Part shown: one piece after another, positions 35,295-47,841 of the stretch
Position numbering within the stretch: position 1 is the stretch's first letter
Layout of the letters: each line of letters begins with the position of its first letter
Assembly (NCBI GenBank): GCA_030737835.1
Contig: JAUJYN010000020.1
Coordinates: forward strand, 558,001-622,000
Length of the DNA stretch: 64,000 nucleotides
Direction: 5' to 3'
Source of the DNA: Acorus gramineus
Taxonomy: Eukaryota; Streptophyta; Magnoliopsida; Acorales; Acoraceae
The notes under the pieces: model-generated
Seen by the model: only the letters and a program-made list of their open reading frames with translations
Told to the model about the DNA's origin: nothing
Database searches by the model: none
Translations under genes and position numbers: made by a program

Positions 35295-38239
35295 TACGAA
35301 ATTTTGTCCACAAAATAAATACAAAAACCTCTAGGAAGGGAAAAGATGCGGATATGCGCCACGCATGGCGTCCTCTCGCTCCCAAGTGGCCTCGGCACCA
35401 GAACGGTGCTGCCATCGCACCTTAACTAGCTAGACGGTCTTGGTGCGGAGCCTCTTCTCGCGTCGGTCCAGGATCTCGATCGGCTGCTCCACGAATGACA
35501 AGTCCGGCTCGAAGACGAGCGGCTCGAACGGAATAACGTGAGCAGGATCGTGGACGTAACGCCTCAGCTATGAGACATGGAAGACGTCATGGGCCTGAGC
35601 CAACTGTGGGGGCAGGGCTATGCGATAGGCCACCTCTCCAACCCGCTCGAGGATGAGAAACGGCCCAATGAAACGCGGACTCAGCTTGCCCCGCACACCG
35701 AAACGGAAGATGCCCTTCATCGGGGACACCTTCAGGAAAACATGGTCACCAACCTCGAAGGCGAGCTCACGGCGACGACGATCGGCGTAGCTCTTCTGAC
35801 GGCTCTGAGCGACTCGGATATGCTCACGAATCGTCTTGACCATCTCTGAGGTCTGGTGGATGATCTCTGGTCCCTCCAACTGGTGCTCTCCGACCTCGTC
35901 CCAACACAAGGGGGACCTGCAGCTGCGGCCATAGAGCGCTTCGTATGGTGCCATCCGGATACTCGAGTGGTAGCTGTTGTTGTAGGCAAACTCCACCAAC
36001 GGAAGATGCCTCTCCCAACTGCCCCCAAAGTCAAGAACGCAAGCTCACAGCATGTCCTCCAGGGTCTGAATCGTCCTCTCCGACTGGCCATCTGTCTGTG
36101 GATGAAACGCTGTACTGAAGTGGAGGTTCGTACCAAGGGCGTGCTGAAGGCTACGCCAGAACCTCGAAGTAAATCGCGCGTCTCTATCAGAAATGATGCT
36201 GACGGGAGTGCCATGGAGACGAACAATCTCAGAGACAAACAACTGTGCCAGGGTGTCCAGAGAATCGATGAGTCGAATAGGGAGGAAATGAGCGGACTTA
36301 GTCAGTCGGTCGACGATTACCCATATTGCATCGAGACCCGAACGTGACCTCGACAAACCCGAAACGAAGTCCATGGTGATCTGCTCCCACTTCCACTGAG
36401 GAATCTCAATGGACTGCAGCTTCCCCGCAGGACGCTGATGTTCCGACTTCACCTGCTGGCATACCAAGCAACGGGCAACGAAACGGCCAATATCCGCCTT
36501 CATCCCGCGCCACCAGTAGCCACGACGAAGGCCCCTGTACATCTTCGTGCCACCAGGATGCACTGTGTACCTCGAACGATGGGCCTCGTCCAAGATCTTC
36601 TGCTTCAACTTTGCGTCGTCAGGAATGCATACTCGACCTCTAAACCGCAGGATCCCGTCCTCGTGAATCTGGTAGTCCGGACGCTCGCCCCGGGAGACGC
36701 TTTCAGAGAGGACTAGAAAGTGAGGATCCTGCCCCTGAGCCGTGCGGATCTCGTCGAGAAGAACGGGCTGCACCACTAGCCTGGCCAAAAAGCCACCCGC
36801 AGGAGTCTCTCGAACGCTGATCCAGCAAGCGGCCTCCTCCAGAAGCCTCCAACGACGTACAGCCAAGTGGGCGGCCATGCCCAAGGGCTGCCTGCTGAGA
36901 GCATCGGCCACGACATTCGCCTTACTCGGATGGTAAGCGATGTCACAATCATAGTCCTTCAGGAACTCGACCCAACGTCTCTGACGCATGTTGAGCTCCG
37001 GCTGGGACTGCAAGTAAGTCAAGCTCTTGTGATCAGTGAAGAGCTCGAACTCCTCGCCATAGAGGTAGTGCCTCCACATCTTCAGCGCAAAGATGATCGC
37101 TGCTAACTCTAAGTCATGGGTGGGGTAATTCTGCTCATGGGGCTTCAACTGACGTGACGCGTAAGCCACAACCTTACCGTACTGCATCAGGACACAACCC
37201 ACACCCAGTCGCGATGCATCGGAGTAGACTGCGAATCCACCACTCCCAGACGGAATGGTAAGAACTGGCGCTGAGGTGAGCCTTCGCTTCAACTCTAGGA
37301 AACTCTCCTCGCAAGCTGGGGACCACTCGAACCGGACATCCTTCCGAGTGAGGCGGGTCAGAGGAACAGCTATCTTCGAGAAACCCTCGACAAACCTCCG
37401 ATAATAACCCGCTAAACCCAGGAAGCTCCGAATCTCTGTGGGGTTCGACGGTCGACGCCAATTCAACACGGCGAGCGTCTTGTCCGGGTCCACAGATATG
37501 CCCTCGCCGGAAATCACGTGGCCTAGGAAGGCCATACGCTCCAACCAAAACTCGCACTTACTGAACTTGGCGAACAATTAATGTCGGGCCAAAGTTTCCA
37601 AGACAGTGCGGAGATGGTGAGCGTGCTCCTCAAGACTCCTCGAGTACACCAGAATATCATCGATGAAGACTACTACGAAGGAGTCGAGGAAGGGCCGAAA
37701 CACCCGGTTCATCAGATCCATGAAGGCTGCCAGCGCATTCGTCAACCCAAACGGCAGTACTCGGAACTCGTAGTGCCCCTAACGGGTACGAAAGGCCGTC
37801 TTCGGAATATTTGACTCCCGGATCTTCAGCTGATAGTAGCCCGAACGGAGATCGATCTTAGAAAAGACACGCGCTCCCTGGAGCTGGTCAAACAGATCGT
37901 CAATCCGTGGCAAGGGGTACTTGTTCTTCATGGTCCGCTTGTTCAGCTGCCTGTAATCAATACAAAGACGCAGCGAACCGTCCTTCTTCCGGACGAACAA
38001 AACAGGGGCTCCCCACGGAGAAACACTTGGACGTGCGAAGCCCTTCTCAAGCAACTCCTCCAACTGCTCCTTGAGCACCTTCAGCTCTGTTGGGGCCATC
38101 CGGTACGGAGCTCTCAAAATCGGCTTGGTCCCCAGAATTAGATTAATCTCAAACTCGATCGCGCGATCCGGCGGTAATCCCGGAAGATCATCGGGGAAAA
38201 CCTTTGGATATTCCGCCACGATCGGAGTCTGACTGATAT
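35295..38239 (-). pseudogene. Antisense pol fragment (protease end to chromodomain) inside L5
   Basis: On the minus strand, pol runs from [15 protein letters not shown] (38239) through RT ([16 protein letters not shown]), RNase H ([13 protein letters not shown]), integrase ([22 protein letters not shown]) and chromodomain to the TAG at 35333-35331. It then continues 36 bp into the polypurine tract. In-frame stops occur at about 37777, 37579, 36043, 35566 and 35442. The block starts just after the protease core and ends in the polypurine tract, so it is neither a whole element nor a random fragment. It has no LTR of its own. Confidence 0.92.
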
Positions 38240-38267
38240 CTCCCTCTCATGGCTTCCCCTCCCCCCT
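38240..38267 (+). repeat. 28-bp direct repeat, right copy, flanking the antisense pol block
   Basis: Identical to 35267-35294. The LTR sequence resumes after it with gttttcagccattttaggg. Confidence 0.9.
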
Positions 38268-40141
38268 GTTTTCAGCCATTTTAGGGCTGAGAGTGGCTGA
38301 GGTGGTGGTGGTCTTGGTGGTGGTGATTTGGTGCACAAAGGGCACCCGAGCTTCCTCCCTTGTTCTTCCTCTCTTTGGGTAAGTCTTCCTCCTCCCTTAG
38401 CTTGCTTAGATGTTTGTTTAGGGTGTGTATTTGGGTATGCATGCTATGCATGGGTGTTAGGGGGTGTGGGAGGGCTGAGGAGGGGGTGGAAGGGGATCGA
38501 GCGCGCGTGCAAAGTCATCTGCGTGCGTGCGTGCGCGACTGCGCGCGCAGGCAGGTGCTGGCGTGCGCGCGGGGTGCTGCACGGGTGCGCACGAGGGTGC
38601 GCGCGCGCGGCAGCGCGTTTGGGCGTGCGGGCAGGGGTGCGGCTGTGTGCCAGGGGCGCAAGGGCATGTGCGGGCGTGCGCGTTCGTGCGTGCGCATGCG
38701 GGGGCCCATGCGTATGGCTGCCCGAGGGTTCAGGAGGGTGTCGGTGCACTCAGACTCGCGTGCGTACGAGCGTGCTCGCGTGCGTGCGGGCCCGTATGCA
38801 TGCTTGTCTGAGTATTGGGTAATTCTAGTAAATTTCTTATGTATCTGTGTAGTTTATTCACCATATTGAATGCCTCTGTCTTGCAGATCTTGACGGACGG
38901 TCATGCGAAGACCCGGATTTCGGTGAGTGGGACAATCCAACCCAGTAGGGAGGCGTTCGATGCACGTAGGCGTGCATTGCCCTCCCCTGGGGCACCATAA
39001 TTGTTTATTAACTTGTAATAAATGTAAAACTATGCATGCATGATTAATATGATGTATCCATGCCACCTTAGACTTGTATGCTAGGGATATGCACCCATAT
39101 ATCATGTATAGAGTCCTATGCATGCCTAGACACCATGCCCCAAACTATGTATGTTCCCATCTAGTTTAATCTAATTAAATCAAAATGAGAGCATATAGTT
39201 ATAAGCATGCCTTAGAGAATATTATAACCTTGTTGTTATAATATATGTTTCCCCGCATCTTAGTTATGCGCCCTAGAGGAATTCTTGAGAATTCATGACA
39301 TTATTAGCGTTACAAATCGGTGTCGACGGATCCAAGAGGATCGTATCCGTGTGAGTAGGCTGTCTTCTCCTTTTGGTTGGATCCGATGTAGGGACTCCCC
39401 GGCGTTGGCTGACCTGACAGAGGGCTCTTGTCCGTAGGTACCTCCGATGCGTTGGACAGTACTGATAGTGGGAGTATACCAGGTGGAGGCTACGGAGTGT
39501 GGGAGAGGCTACCGGGTGGACCAGGGGTGGAGAGCGGTCTAGTATGCCCCAAGAGGCCCATGTCACCCCCAGTAAAGGGTGAGGGTGAGGGGGGAGGTGG
39601 GTTGGCGATGAAACGACCCACTAGAATGTGTAGTTGTTCCCGTGTTAGGGACTATAAATCATTTAAGGTTAATATGAATTGTGATGCATGGGTTGTGCTA
39701 TTCACTGAGCGTGTGGCTCACCCCTCGCATATTCTTTTCCTCCAGTTATATCTGAGTCGGATCTGAAGGAGGAGCTCCCCGAGGCACCACAGCAGTAGCG
39801 GAGCAGTGTCACGTTCTGCGAGTGAGAGACCATCAGCATCCCCTTTTTGATTGTATGTATTGTTATCCGTGCTTGGGCACATACTTGTATTTGGATGTCA
39901 TTGTGTATATTGGCTCTCACAGGACAGTTGATTATGTATCGGGTCTGTAATATGTCTTTGAATTACAGACTCAGTCATTTAAGCTTCCGCTATTTGTATA
40001 TATTATGTCAGCCACCTTATTGTCTGTGTTGTCATTTTCGATGTCGTTTAGAGTATTTTATTGATCTCCTATATAGACTGCTGATATTATATATATATTT
40101 GCCACGTATCGGGGACGGCCGCCCTGGGGCGTGATAGTGGT

Positions 40142-40634
40142 GGGTTTGCATATGTATGAATATGTGAGTTTAAGGGTGAATAACTCTTGTTTGAAATAAG
40201 CATGCTTTGATATGATAGTAAATAGACTAGAAGGAATGCTAGTGCGTGAAATGATCATGGTGGGGTTTATATAAAAAAGGAGGGGAACAATTTTTAATCA
40301 TGATGGGGCTTTCATAAGTATGCTTTTATAGGAAAGGAAATAAAATGATAAAAAAAGCTTTATAAAGAAGGAAGTGAATAGTATGCAAGCGATAACTTTA
40401 GAATAACTATTGTGGGGTTAGTTTAAGGGAATTTTGCATTATGTTTCATTAGTTTAAGCATGTTAAAGAGATAGACTACAGTTGGATAAGAGGAAAAAGG
40501 TGAACTTATATTTCATGCCTTGATATTTTAGGTTTTGATGTTTTAACTAAGCATGATCTTTTAAGTAAATTTTGAAGTATTCTTACTTTGTGAGTGTCTT
40601 TGTTGATCTGATCACTTTCTCCATTTCTTCTCAG
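40142..40634 (+). other. Intron 1 of the PMD pseudogene, right part
   Basis: A/T-rich sequence that continues 34636 once L5 is removed. It ends at ttcttctcag before exon 2. No other feature is seen. Confidence 0.7.
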
Positions 40635-42740
40635 CGACCGAACCGCATACGGGCTTTATGGCATGGGACCAAAAGGTGGTATGATGCCCTAAAGCCGAAG
40701 GAGAGGAACCTAGTGGATGGAGCGGGTTTTCGCTCCTTCTTTCTGATCAAGCCGTTCCATGTCCGTTGCCCTTATTTGGAGGCGTTGGCAGAGAGATGGG
40801 ATTTCGAGAGCTGTGCCTTTATTCTCCCTATGGGTGCGGTGATGCCGACGCTTGAGGATGTGGAGCGGATCACGGGCCTTCCAGCCTTTGGGCGAGGCGG
40901 TGATAGCGGCCACCAATCCTGACTACAAGGCATTCTTCCAGGAGTTGATCGGGGATTGGGAGTACGTGGAGCGCGAGAGGACATTGAACCGGATTTCCCT
41001 CGGTCAATTGTTGAGGCAGTATGGCCTTGGCTCCTTTACGCAGCACAAGAAGGGTGAAGCTGCAGCTAGCTTCGAGAAGAGAAGGCTGATGATTGAGGTG
41101 AGAGAGGCGGCCGCGTGCCCATAGAGGGTATGGAGGGGGTTGAGGGCGTTCTTCCTCTATTTCTTCGGTCGGTCCACTTCTCGATGGCATCTGACAAGGT
41201 CTCCTCTCACTCTCTGTTGCTGATGAGGGACTTAGAGGCCATGGGACGCTTTGCTTGGGGAGCTGCAATGCTTGCCCACCTCTTCATAGAGTTGTCGAAG
41301 AAGGTGAAGAGAGTCGGGGGCAAGAACCTTGGCGGTTTCGCAGCATTTCTGCAGATGTAGTTAGTGAAAAATAGAAATGATTTGATCTCTGTTTATTCAT
41401 TTCATCTGACTTCGGTTTTGGTTTTCTTTCTGCAAATTTTTGGGTACGAGCACTTCGCCATTGCTCGTTCGACCCAGATGGTTTTCAACCGCGCCCTCCC
41501 TTGGGCTATGAGATGGGTGCCTCCAGTGGCTTCTCGCTTGCGTCGCCTCGCTCAGTTTCGAGAGGCCTTCCGTGCTTTAAAGGAAGAAGAGGTATATGTT
41601 TTCTAGACTTCTAGCTTGTATTTGATTTTCTTTTGTCTGAGCTCTCTTCTTTATTCCTTGGTATTCTTTGTTGTAGATGACCTGGAGGCCCTACACGGAG
41701 GAGGAGGTCCCGGAGGAGCTGTCGAGGGACGTTTGGCTGATCTTCTTTAATGAAGTCGTCTTCCATGCGATCAGCCAGGTCGTTCGTCTGCTTGGGTACC
41801 ACCAGTGGGTGCCTGAAGCTCTGTCGAAGCGTCCTCCAATTCCAGTGGCCGGCATTCCTCGAGATACAAACCTCCCGAGGAATTACGTTGTGTACTGGTG
41901 GGGATGGGTCAAGAGGGGGACCTTGGTTGAGTGCTGCCCCGATGTGACATCGAACGATGAATACCTAGCTTGGTATCGTCAGGAGTACGCGGACATCCTC
42001 AAAACCATGGAGGAGGAGATTCCTGACTCCTACGTAAGTGTAATCCTGGTCTCTCTTTTCTTTTCTTTTCCTCTTTTCATAAGTTTTTTATATATATATA
42101 TTTTTTGTGCAGTTTGAAATGAATGAGCTGGAAAAGAAGTTAGAAACAGCGAACCAACATCTCCAGGAGAGGACCGATCAGGTGGAACGCTTGAGGATCC
42201 AGAGGCGTCGCTTGCAAGATCAGGTGCGGGTCCTCAAGGTTCAGGTGGAGGCGTTGGCGAGGGTGAGGGCTGATGGTGCTTCTTCCTTTTCTGCTCCTCC
42301 TTTGACCACTGCTTCCGATCGAGAGCTCGAGTTGAGGGACGAGTTAGATGTGGTCCAAAGTGAGCTCCTGGCCACTTGGATGGAGTTAGACCAGGCTAGG
42401 GAGAGGGCCGCGAGGGCCGAGGATGAGGTGGACTAGTCGAGGTCCGAGAGAGACTCGAGGGAGGAGGAGATGGGCCAGCTGCGGTTTGAGGTGGCGACGA
42501 GAGAGGGGGAGTTGTCTACCCTATACGGTGAGTGGGACTCCCTCTGGGCCAAAATCTCATAGTTGGAGGCGTTGACGAGTGTTCCTACTACCAGGCTTGA
42601 TGGGAGATCTGCTCCGTTCCCCTCAGGAGGCCCGAGACAGGGACCGGGATGCGCTTCAGTTGAGCTAGGAGAGATTCCGGGTTGTAGAGGCAGGGGCACG
42701 GGAGCTTGAGGAATGGTTGAGGGTTGTCGAGGATCGATCG

Positions 42741-45300
42741 TGTCACGCCCCAGGGCGGCCGTCCCCGATACGTGGCAAATATATATAATATCAGTAGTCT
42801 ATACAGGAGATCAATAAAATACTCTAAACAACATCGAAAATGACAACACGATCAATAATGTAGCTGACATAATACATATATACATATAGCGGAAGCTTAA
42901 CGACTGAGTCTGTAATTCAAAGACATATTACAGACCCGAATACATAATCAACTGTCCTGTGAGAGCCAATATAAACAAAGACATCCAATACAAGTGTTGT
43001 GCCCAAGCACAGATAACAATACATACAAGCAAGAAAGGGATGTTGATGGCCTCTCACTCGCAGAACCCAAAACGTGACGCTGCTCCGCTACTGCTGTGAT
43101 GCCTCGGGGAGCTCCTCCTTCAGATCTGACTCAGATACAACTGGAGGAAAAGAATATGCGAGGGGTGAGCCACACGCTCAGTGAATGGCACAATCTATGC
43201 AACACAACTCATATTAACCTTAAAATAATTAAAGTCCCTATACGGGAGTAATTACACAAGCTAGTGGGTCGTAACATCGCCGACCCACACCACCCTCACC
43301 CTCACCCTTTAAGGGGTGACATGGGCCTTTTGAGACAGACTAGACTGCTCTCCACCCTTGGTCCACCGGTAGCCTCTCCCACACTCCGTAGCCTCTACCT
43401 GGTATACTCCCACGATCAGCACCCTCCGACGCATCGGAGGTACCTACAGATGGGAGCCCTCTGTCAGGACAGCTTTCCAACGCCGGGGAGTCCCTACTCG
43501 AATCCAACGAAGGGGAGAAAAAAACCTACCCACATGGATACGATCCTTTTGGATCCGTCGACAACGATTCCTAACATTTCTAATGTCATGAATTCTCAAG
43601 AATTCCTCCAGGGCGCATAACTAAGATGCGGGGAAACATATATTATAACAACAAGGTTATAATATTCTCTAAGCCATGCTTATAACAATATATTCTCATT
43701 TGATTTAAATAAATTAAACTAAATGGGAATCATGCGTAGGTCGGGGCTTTCCAATCATGGAACATGGTGTCTAGGCATGTATGGGCCTCTATACATGGTA
43801 TATGGATGTATATCCCTAGCATACAAGGTCTAATATGGCATGGTTACATCATATTAAAACATGCATTACATAGTTTTTCATTTAGCACAAGTTAATATAC
43901 AATTATGGTGCCCCAAGGGAGGGCAATGCACGCCTACGTGCATCGAACGCCTCCCTACTGGGTTGGATTGACCCACTCACCGAAACCCGGGTCGTTGCGT
44001 GACCGTTCGCCAATATCTGCAAGACATGGGCATTCAATATGGTGAGTAAACTACACAATACACATGAAATTTACTAGAAATACCCAAATACTCGGACAAG
44101 CATGCATACGGACTCGCACGCATGCGAGCACGCACGTACGCACGCGAGTCCGAGTGCCCCGACACCCACCTGAACCCTCGGGCAGCAACACGCATGGCCC
44201 CTCGCACGCGCACGCACGAATGCGCATGCACGCATGCGCCCCAGCACCCCTGGCGCACTGCCCGCACGCCTGCCCACGTGCCCAAACGCGCTGCCGCGCA
44301 TCCAGCGGGCGCGCACTGCGCGCCCACGCAGAACCCTGCACGCACGCCCGCGCGCTTGCGCGTACGCGAGCGCGCCCGTCGCGCAGACGTGAGCGCACGC
44401 GCGCGGATGGCTCCGCGCGCGCGCTCGAACCCCTTCCACCCCCTCGTCAGCCCACCCACACCCCCTACCACCTATGCAAGGCATGCATGACCACTTAAAC
44501 ACCCTAACAATCATCTAACCAAGCTAAGGGAGGAGGAGGACTTACCAACAAGGAGGGGAAGGAAAAGGGAGGAAGCTCGGGTGCCCTTTGCGCACCAAAC
44601 CACCACGACCGCCACCACCAAGACCACCACCTCCTCAGCCACTCTCAAACCCTAAAAATGGCTGAAAACAGAGGTGGGGAGGGAAGGCATGAGAGGGAGA
44701 TAGAGAGAAGGAAAACAAAAACAAACTCCATACAAGGGTTGCACACACACATACCTTCACTTCTCCTCTCTAGGGTTTTCTTCTTCTTCTTCTTCTACTA
44801 CTACTATTTGGAACAACAAGAAGAGGGAGTGATGGAGTGTGTGAGAGGGAGATGGAGATGGGGAAAAGAAGGGGGACGCCCACTAATAGGACCTCACACA
44901 CACACACACACTCACACATTAATGAAAAAAAAAGTTGGTGAGGCTTGACTTTGAGTCAACCCAACCACACAAAAAAACAAAAGGATTTGACCAAGTCAAT
45001 GGTAAAATTTGACTTGGTCAAGTCTCCCCTTTGACTTTTCCACTCGGTCAAAACTCGGATACGATTCGGAACTGCCAAATTCTGAAACATTACCGGAATA
45101 TGATGAAATTTTCGTGAGTGGTTTGAAATGGCATTAGGACACATAATGTACAGTTAGATTTTCAATCGGAGTCCTCGAGCTCATACAGATAGCTAAAAGT
45201 CCAAAATTTTAGCGGTTCCGATCGAAAAAAGAAAAATTGAAAAACTGTCAGAAATGTCCCAAAGGTGACCAAAAAGGCTAAAAGTGACACATATATAATA
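42741..45300 (-). mobile_element. Solo LTR L6, family A (2560 bp)
   Basis: On the minus strand it starts TATTATATATGTGTCAC (45300; G... region changed at base 2) and ends GGGGCGTGACA (42741). TSD GATCG is at 42736-42740 and 45301-45305. The intron is 44545-44017 (GTAAGT to CTGCAG-type acceptor, minus strand). It splits the coiled-coil exon of the PMD pseudogene, whose frame resumes after it. Confidence 0.92.
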
Positions 45301-45777
45301 GATCGATGGGGACGGAGGGTCGTATCCGTTAGAGGTTGGAGAGGAAGGACAGGGAGCTTCAGCAGATCCACCTTTGGGAGGCTACAATGATGGGGAAGCT
45401 GGTTGGAGGAGGTTCCATGACTGAGGCGGACCTTGACCTTCTTCCTCTTGAGCCCGACCACTCGGTCTCTGTCTCCCTAGCAACCATAGCTACCTTCAGT
45501 CGAGCTTCTTGCTCATCAACGACTCAGAGTCGTGGGATATATGCGAGGGCTGCGTCTTCAGTCCGAGAGACTCCTGCTGCTCTGGATGCTCCAGAGGTTC
45601 AGTCTTCTCCTCAGCCACTGCCTCCTTTTCAGCCCAGTCAGGATGCTCCTCCCCCGACCTAGCCTCCCGTGGATGACGACAATACTCCAAGGTATAGCCT
45701 TTGAGTCCTGGTTTTGATAGAAGAAATGTATATATGCAAGGAATTCATGCTTTCTTCTTTTCTTTTGGCTCAGGTGA

Positions 45778-46111
45778 TTATTCGGATGACGTATAGCCCA
45801 AGACATTTGGAGTTGGAGCTCTTTTGGTGGACCTATCCCTTCTTTTTCTTTTATAAAGACTTTCTTTTGTGTAATTTTTATGTTTTAGGGACAATTTATG
45901 TCTTTTCATGCATGATTTATGTATTTAAACATGGTTGTTTAGTTTTGAAAGTATTTTAATTCTTATTTTGATGATTGTGTATGTGTGTGGTGAATGGTTG
46001 GGTGTGCGAATGGATGAATGTGTAAGAGTTAGTATTGATGCATGGATTGGTGTATGTTTTTAGTTTTGATTGCTGTTTGATTTGGTTTTATACAGGTTTT
46101 GTGGATGTATA
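45778..46111 (+). other. 3' flank of the PMD pseudogene
   Basis: A/T-rich sequence probably representing the 3' UTR. It is interrupted by element E at 46112 and resumes at 53055. No ORF is supported. Confidence 0.5.
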
Positions 46112-47703
46112 TGTTATATATGTGTCACTTTTTAGCCTTCTGATAACCATTGGAGCATTCTAGCAGTTTTTCAGCTTTTTCATTTTTCGATCGGAACTGC
46201 TAAAATTTTAGACTTTTGGTTGTCACCCTGAGTTTGGGAGCTCCGATTGAAAATCTAACTGCATATGACCTAGTAGAAGGTGTTGGATCAAGAAACCCTA
46301 GAAGGAGAAAAGATAGCCCCTCTTTGGCTGAGTGGAGATCTTGGTGGTGGTGGTCTTGGAGGTGGCAAATCGGTGCGTGAAGAGCACCCGATCTCCTCCC
46401 CTTCCTTTCCTCTCCTTTGGATCTTGACGGACGGTCACGCGATGACCCAGGTATTGGTGAGTGGGACAATCCAACCTAGTTGGGAGGCGTTCGATGCACG
46501 TAGGCGTGCATTGCCCTCCCCTGGGGCACCATAATTGCATATTAGCTAGTATAAATTGTAAACTATGCCTTGCATGAATATTTTGTTGTATCCATGCCAC
46601 CTTAGCTATGCATGCATGATAAATATGATATATCCATGCCACCTTAGATTTGTATGCTAGGGATATGCACCCCTACATCATTATAGAGGCCTATGCATGC
46701 CTAGACACCTTACCCCGACCTGCGCATGTTCCCACCTAGTTTAATTCAGTTAAATTAAATGTGAGCATGCCTTAGAAAATATTATCACTTGTTGTTATAA
46801 TATAGGCTTCCCCGCATCTTAGTTATGCGCCCTGGAGGAATTCGCAAGAATTCATGACATTTAAATTGTTAGGAAGATGTTGCTGACGGATCCGATTGGA
46901 TCGTATACGTGTGGGCACGCTGTTTCTCTTCCCTTCGTTGGATCCGTGTAGGGACTCCTCAGCGTTAGACAGGCCGTCCTGACAGAGGGCTCCCATCAGT
47001 AGGCACCTCCTGATTTGGTTTTGGACTGTGCTGAATGTGGGAGTAGACCAGGCGAGCTACGGTGTGGAGGAGAGGCTATCGGTGGACCAAGGGTGATCAA
47101 CAGCCTAGTCAGTCCCAAAAGACCATGTCACCAGTTTGAGGGTGAGGGTGAGGGTGTAGTGGGTTGGCGATGAGCGACCCACTGGTTTGTGTAGTTGTTG
47201 CCACTTAGAGGCTATGAATGATTGAGGTTAATATGAATTGTGATGCATGGGTTGTGCTATTCACTGAGCGTGTGGCTCACCCCTCGCATATATATTTTTT
47301 CCAGTGTTATCTGAGCCGGATCAGCAGGAGGAGCTCCCCAAGGGATTTCACCAGTAGCGGAGCAGCGCCACATTCCGCGAGTGTTAGAGGCTATCAGCAT
47401 CCCTTTTTGATTGTATGTATTGTATTTCGTGCTTGGGCACTCGTTTGTATTATATTTGGATGTCGTTGTACATATTGGCTCTCACAGGACAATTGATTAT
47501 GTATCGAGTCTGTAATATGTTTTTGAATTACAGATTCAGTCTTTTAGCTTTCGCTATTTGTTTATATATCATGTCAGCCTCATTGTCATCTGTGTCGTCA
47601 TTGTTGATGTTGTTTAGAGTATATTATTGACCTCCTGTTTAGACTGCTGATATCATATATACCATTTGCCGCGTCCCGGGGACGGCCGCCCTGGGGCGTG
47701 ACA
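46112..47703 (+). mobile_element. 5' LTR of element E (1592 bp)
   Basis: It runs from TGTTATATATGTG to GGGGCGTGACA. Compared with the 3' LTR it lacks about 350 bp between two CATAT words (junction at about 46265; the 3' LTR equivalents are at about 51232 and 51609). The spliced-type junction cctttgg|atcttgacgg is at 46420/46421. Confidence 0.93.
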
Positions 47704-47708
47704 AAAGT

Positions 47709-47720
47709 TGGTATCAGAGC
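47709..47720 (+). promoter_or_regulatory. Primer binding site of element E (initiator tRNA-Met)
   Basis: TGGTATCAGAGC lies five bases after the 5' LTR and is the standard complement of the plant initiator Met-tRNA 3' end. Confidence 0.95.
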
Positions 47721-47841
47721 CTGGTCTTATTAGAGCCAATGGTCTTCTTTTTCGTAGAGATGAGTCCTAGGATTTCTATATGAGTATTCTGATCCTAGTG
47801 TCTGGTTTTCTTAGGTTGCTGATAAGCCTCCTCGCAGAGGA

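Larger units (their letters stand above)
34637..40136 (+). mobile_element. Solo LTR L5, family A, containing an antisense pol block
   Basis: It starts TGTTATATATGTGTCAC and ends GGGGCGTGATA (C to T at the terminus). TSD GTGGT is at 34632-34636 and 40137-40141. Without the insert (35295-38267, counting one repeat copy) the LTR is about 2.5 kb. Its intron is 38379-38886 (GTAAGT to TTGCAG). It lies in the first intron of the PMD gene. Confidence 0.92.
34110..45777 (+). pseudogene. PMD (plant mobile domain) + coiled-coil gene, disabled
   Basis: Six exons can be traced: 34110-34406, 40635-41356, about 41438-41591, 41677-42033, 42113-45691 (split by L6) and 45774 onward. The splice phases agree at the clear joints. 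Exon 1 is acidic (EEAEEAVIKEEGDEEEGDDD). Exons 2-4 are a PMD: WDFESCAFILPMGAVMPTLE, DVERITGLPAFG, LMRDLEAMGRFAWGAAMLAH, IFGYEHFAIARS, VVRLLGYHQW and YLAWYRQEYADI. Exon 5 is a long heptad-type coiled coil (LEKKLETANQHLQERTDQVE) with a Ser/Pro-rich tail. Lesions include TGA at 34143 and 34398, two compensating frameshifts in exon 2 (about 40894 and 41170), TAG at 41122, TAG at 42434 and further stops. PMD proteins (the MAIN/MAIL1 type in cells; many in transposons) act in silencing or have unknown roles in elements. Here it sits between two Tat-like LTRs, so it may be an accessory ORF of that element (inference). Confidence 0.8.

Noticed and set aside
38328..38869. Overlapping ORFs of 164 and 169 codons in L5
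   Set aside because: CpG-rich intron core of L5. The equivalent frames are broken in sister LTRs.
44034..44514. Several ORFs of 115-146 codons on both strands
   Set aside because: CpG-rich intron core of L6, not coding.
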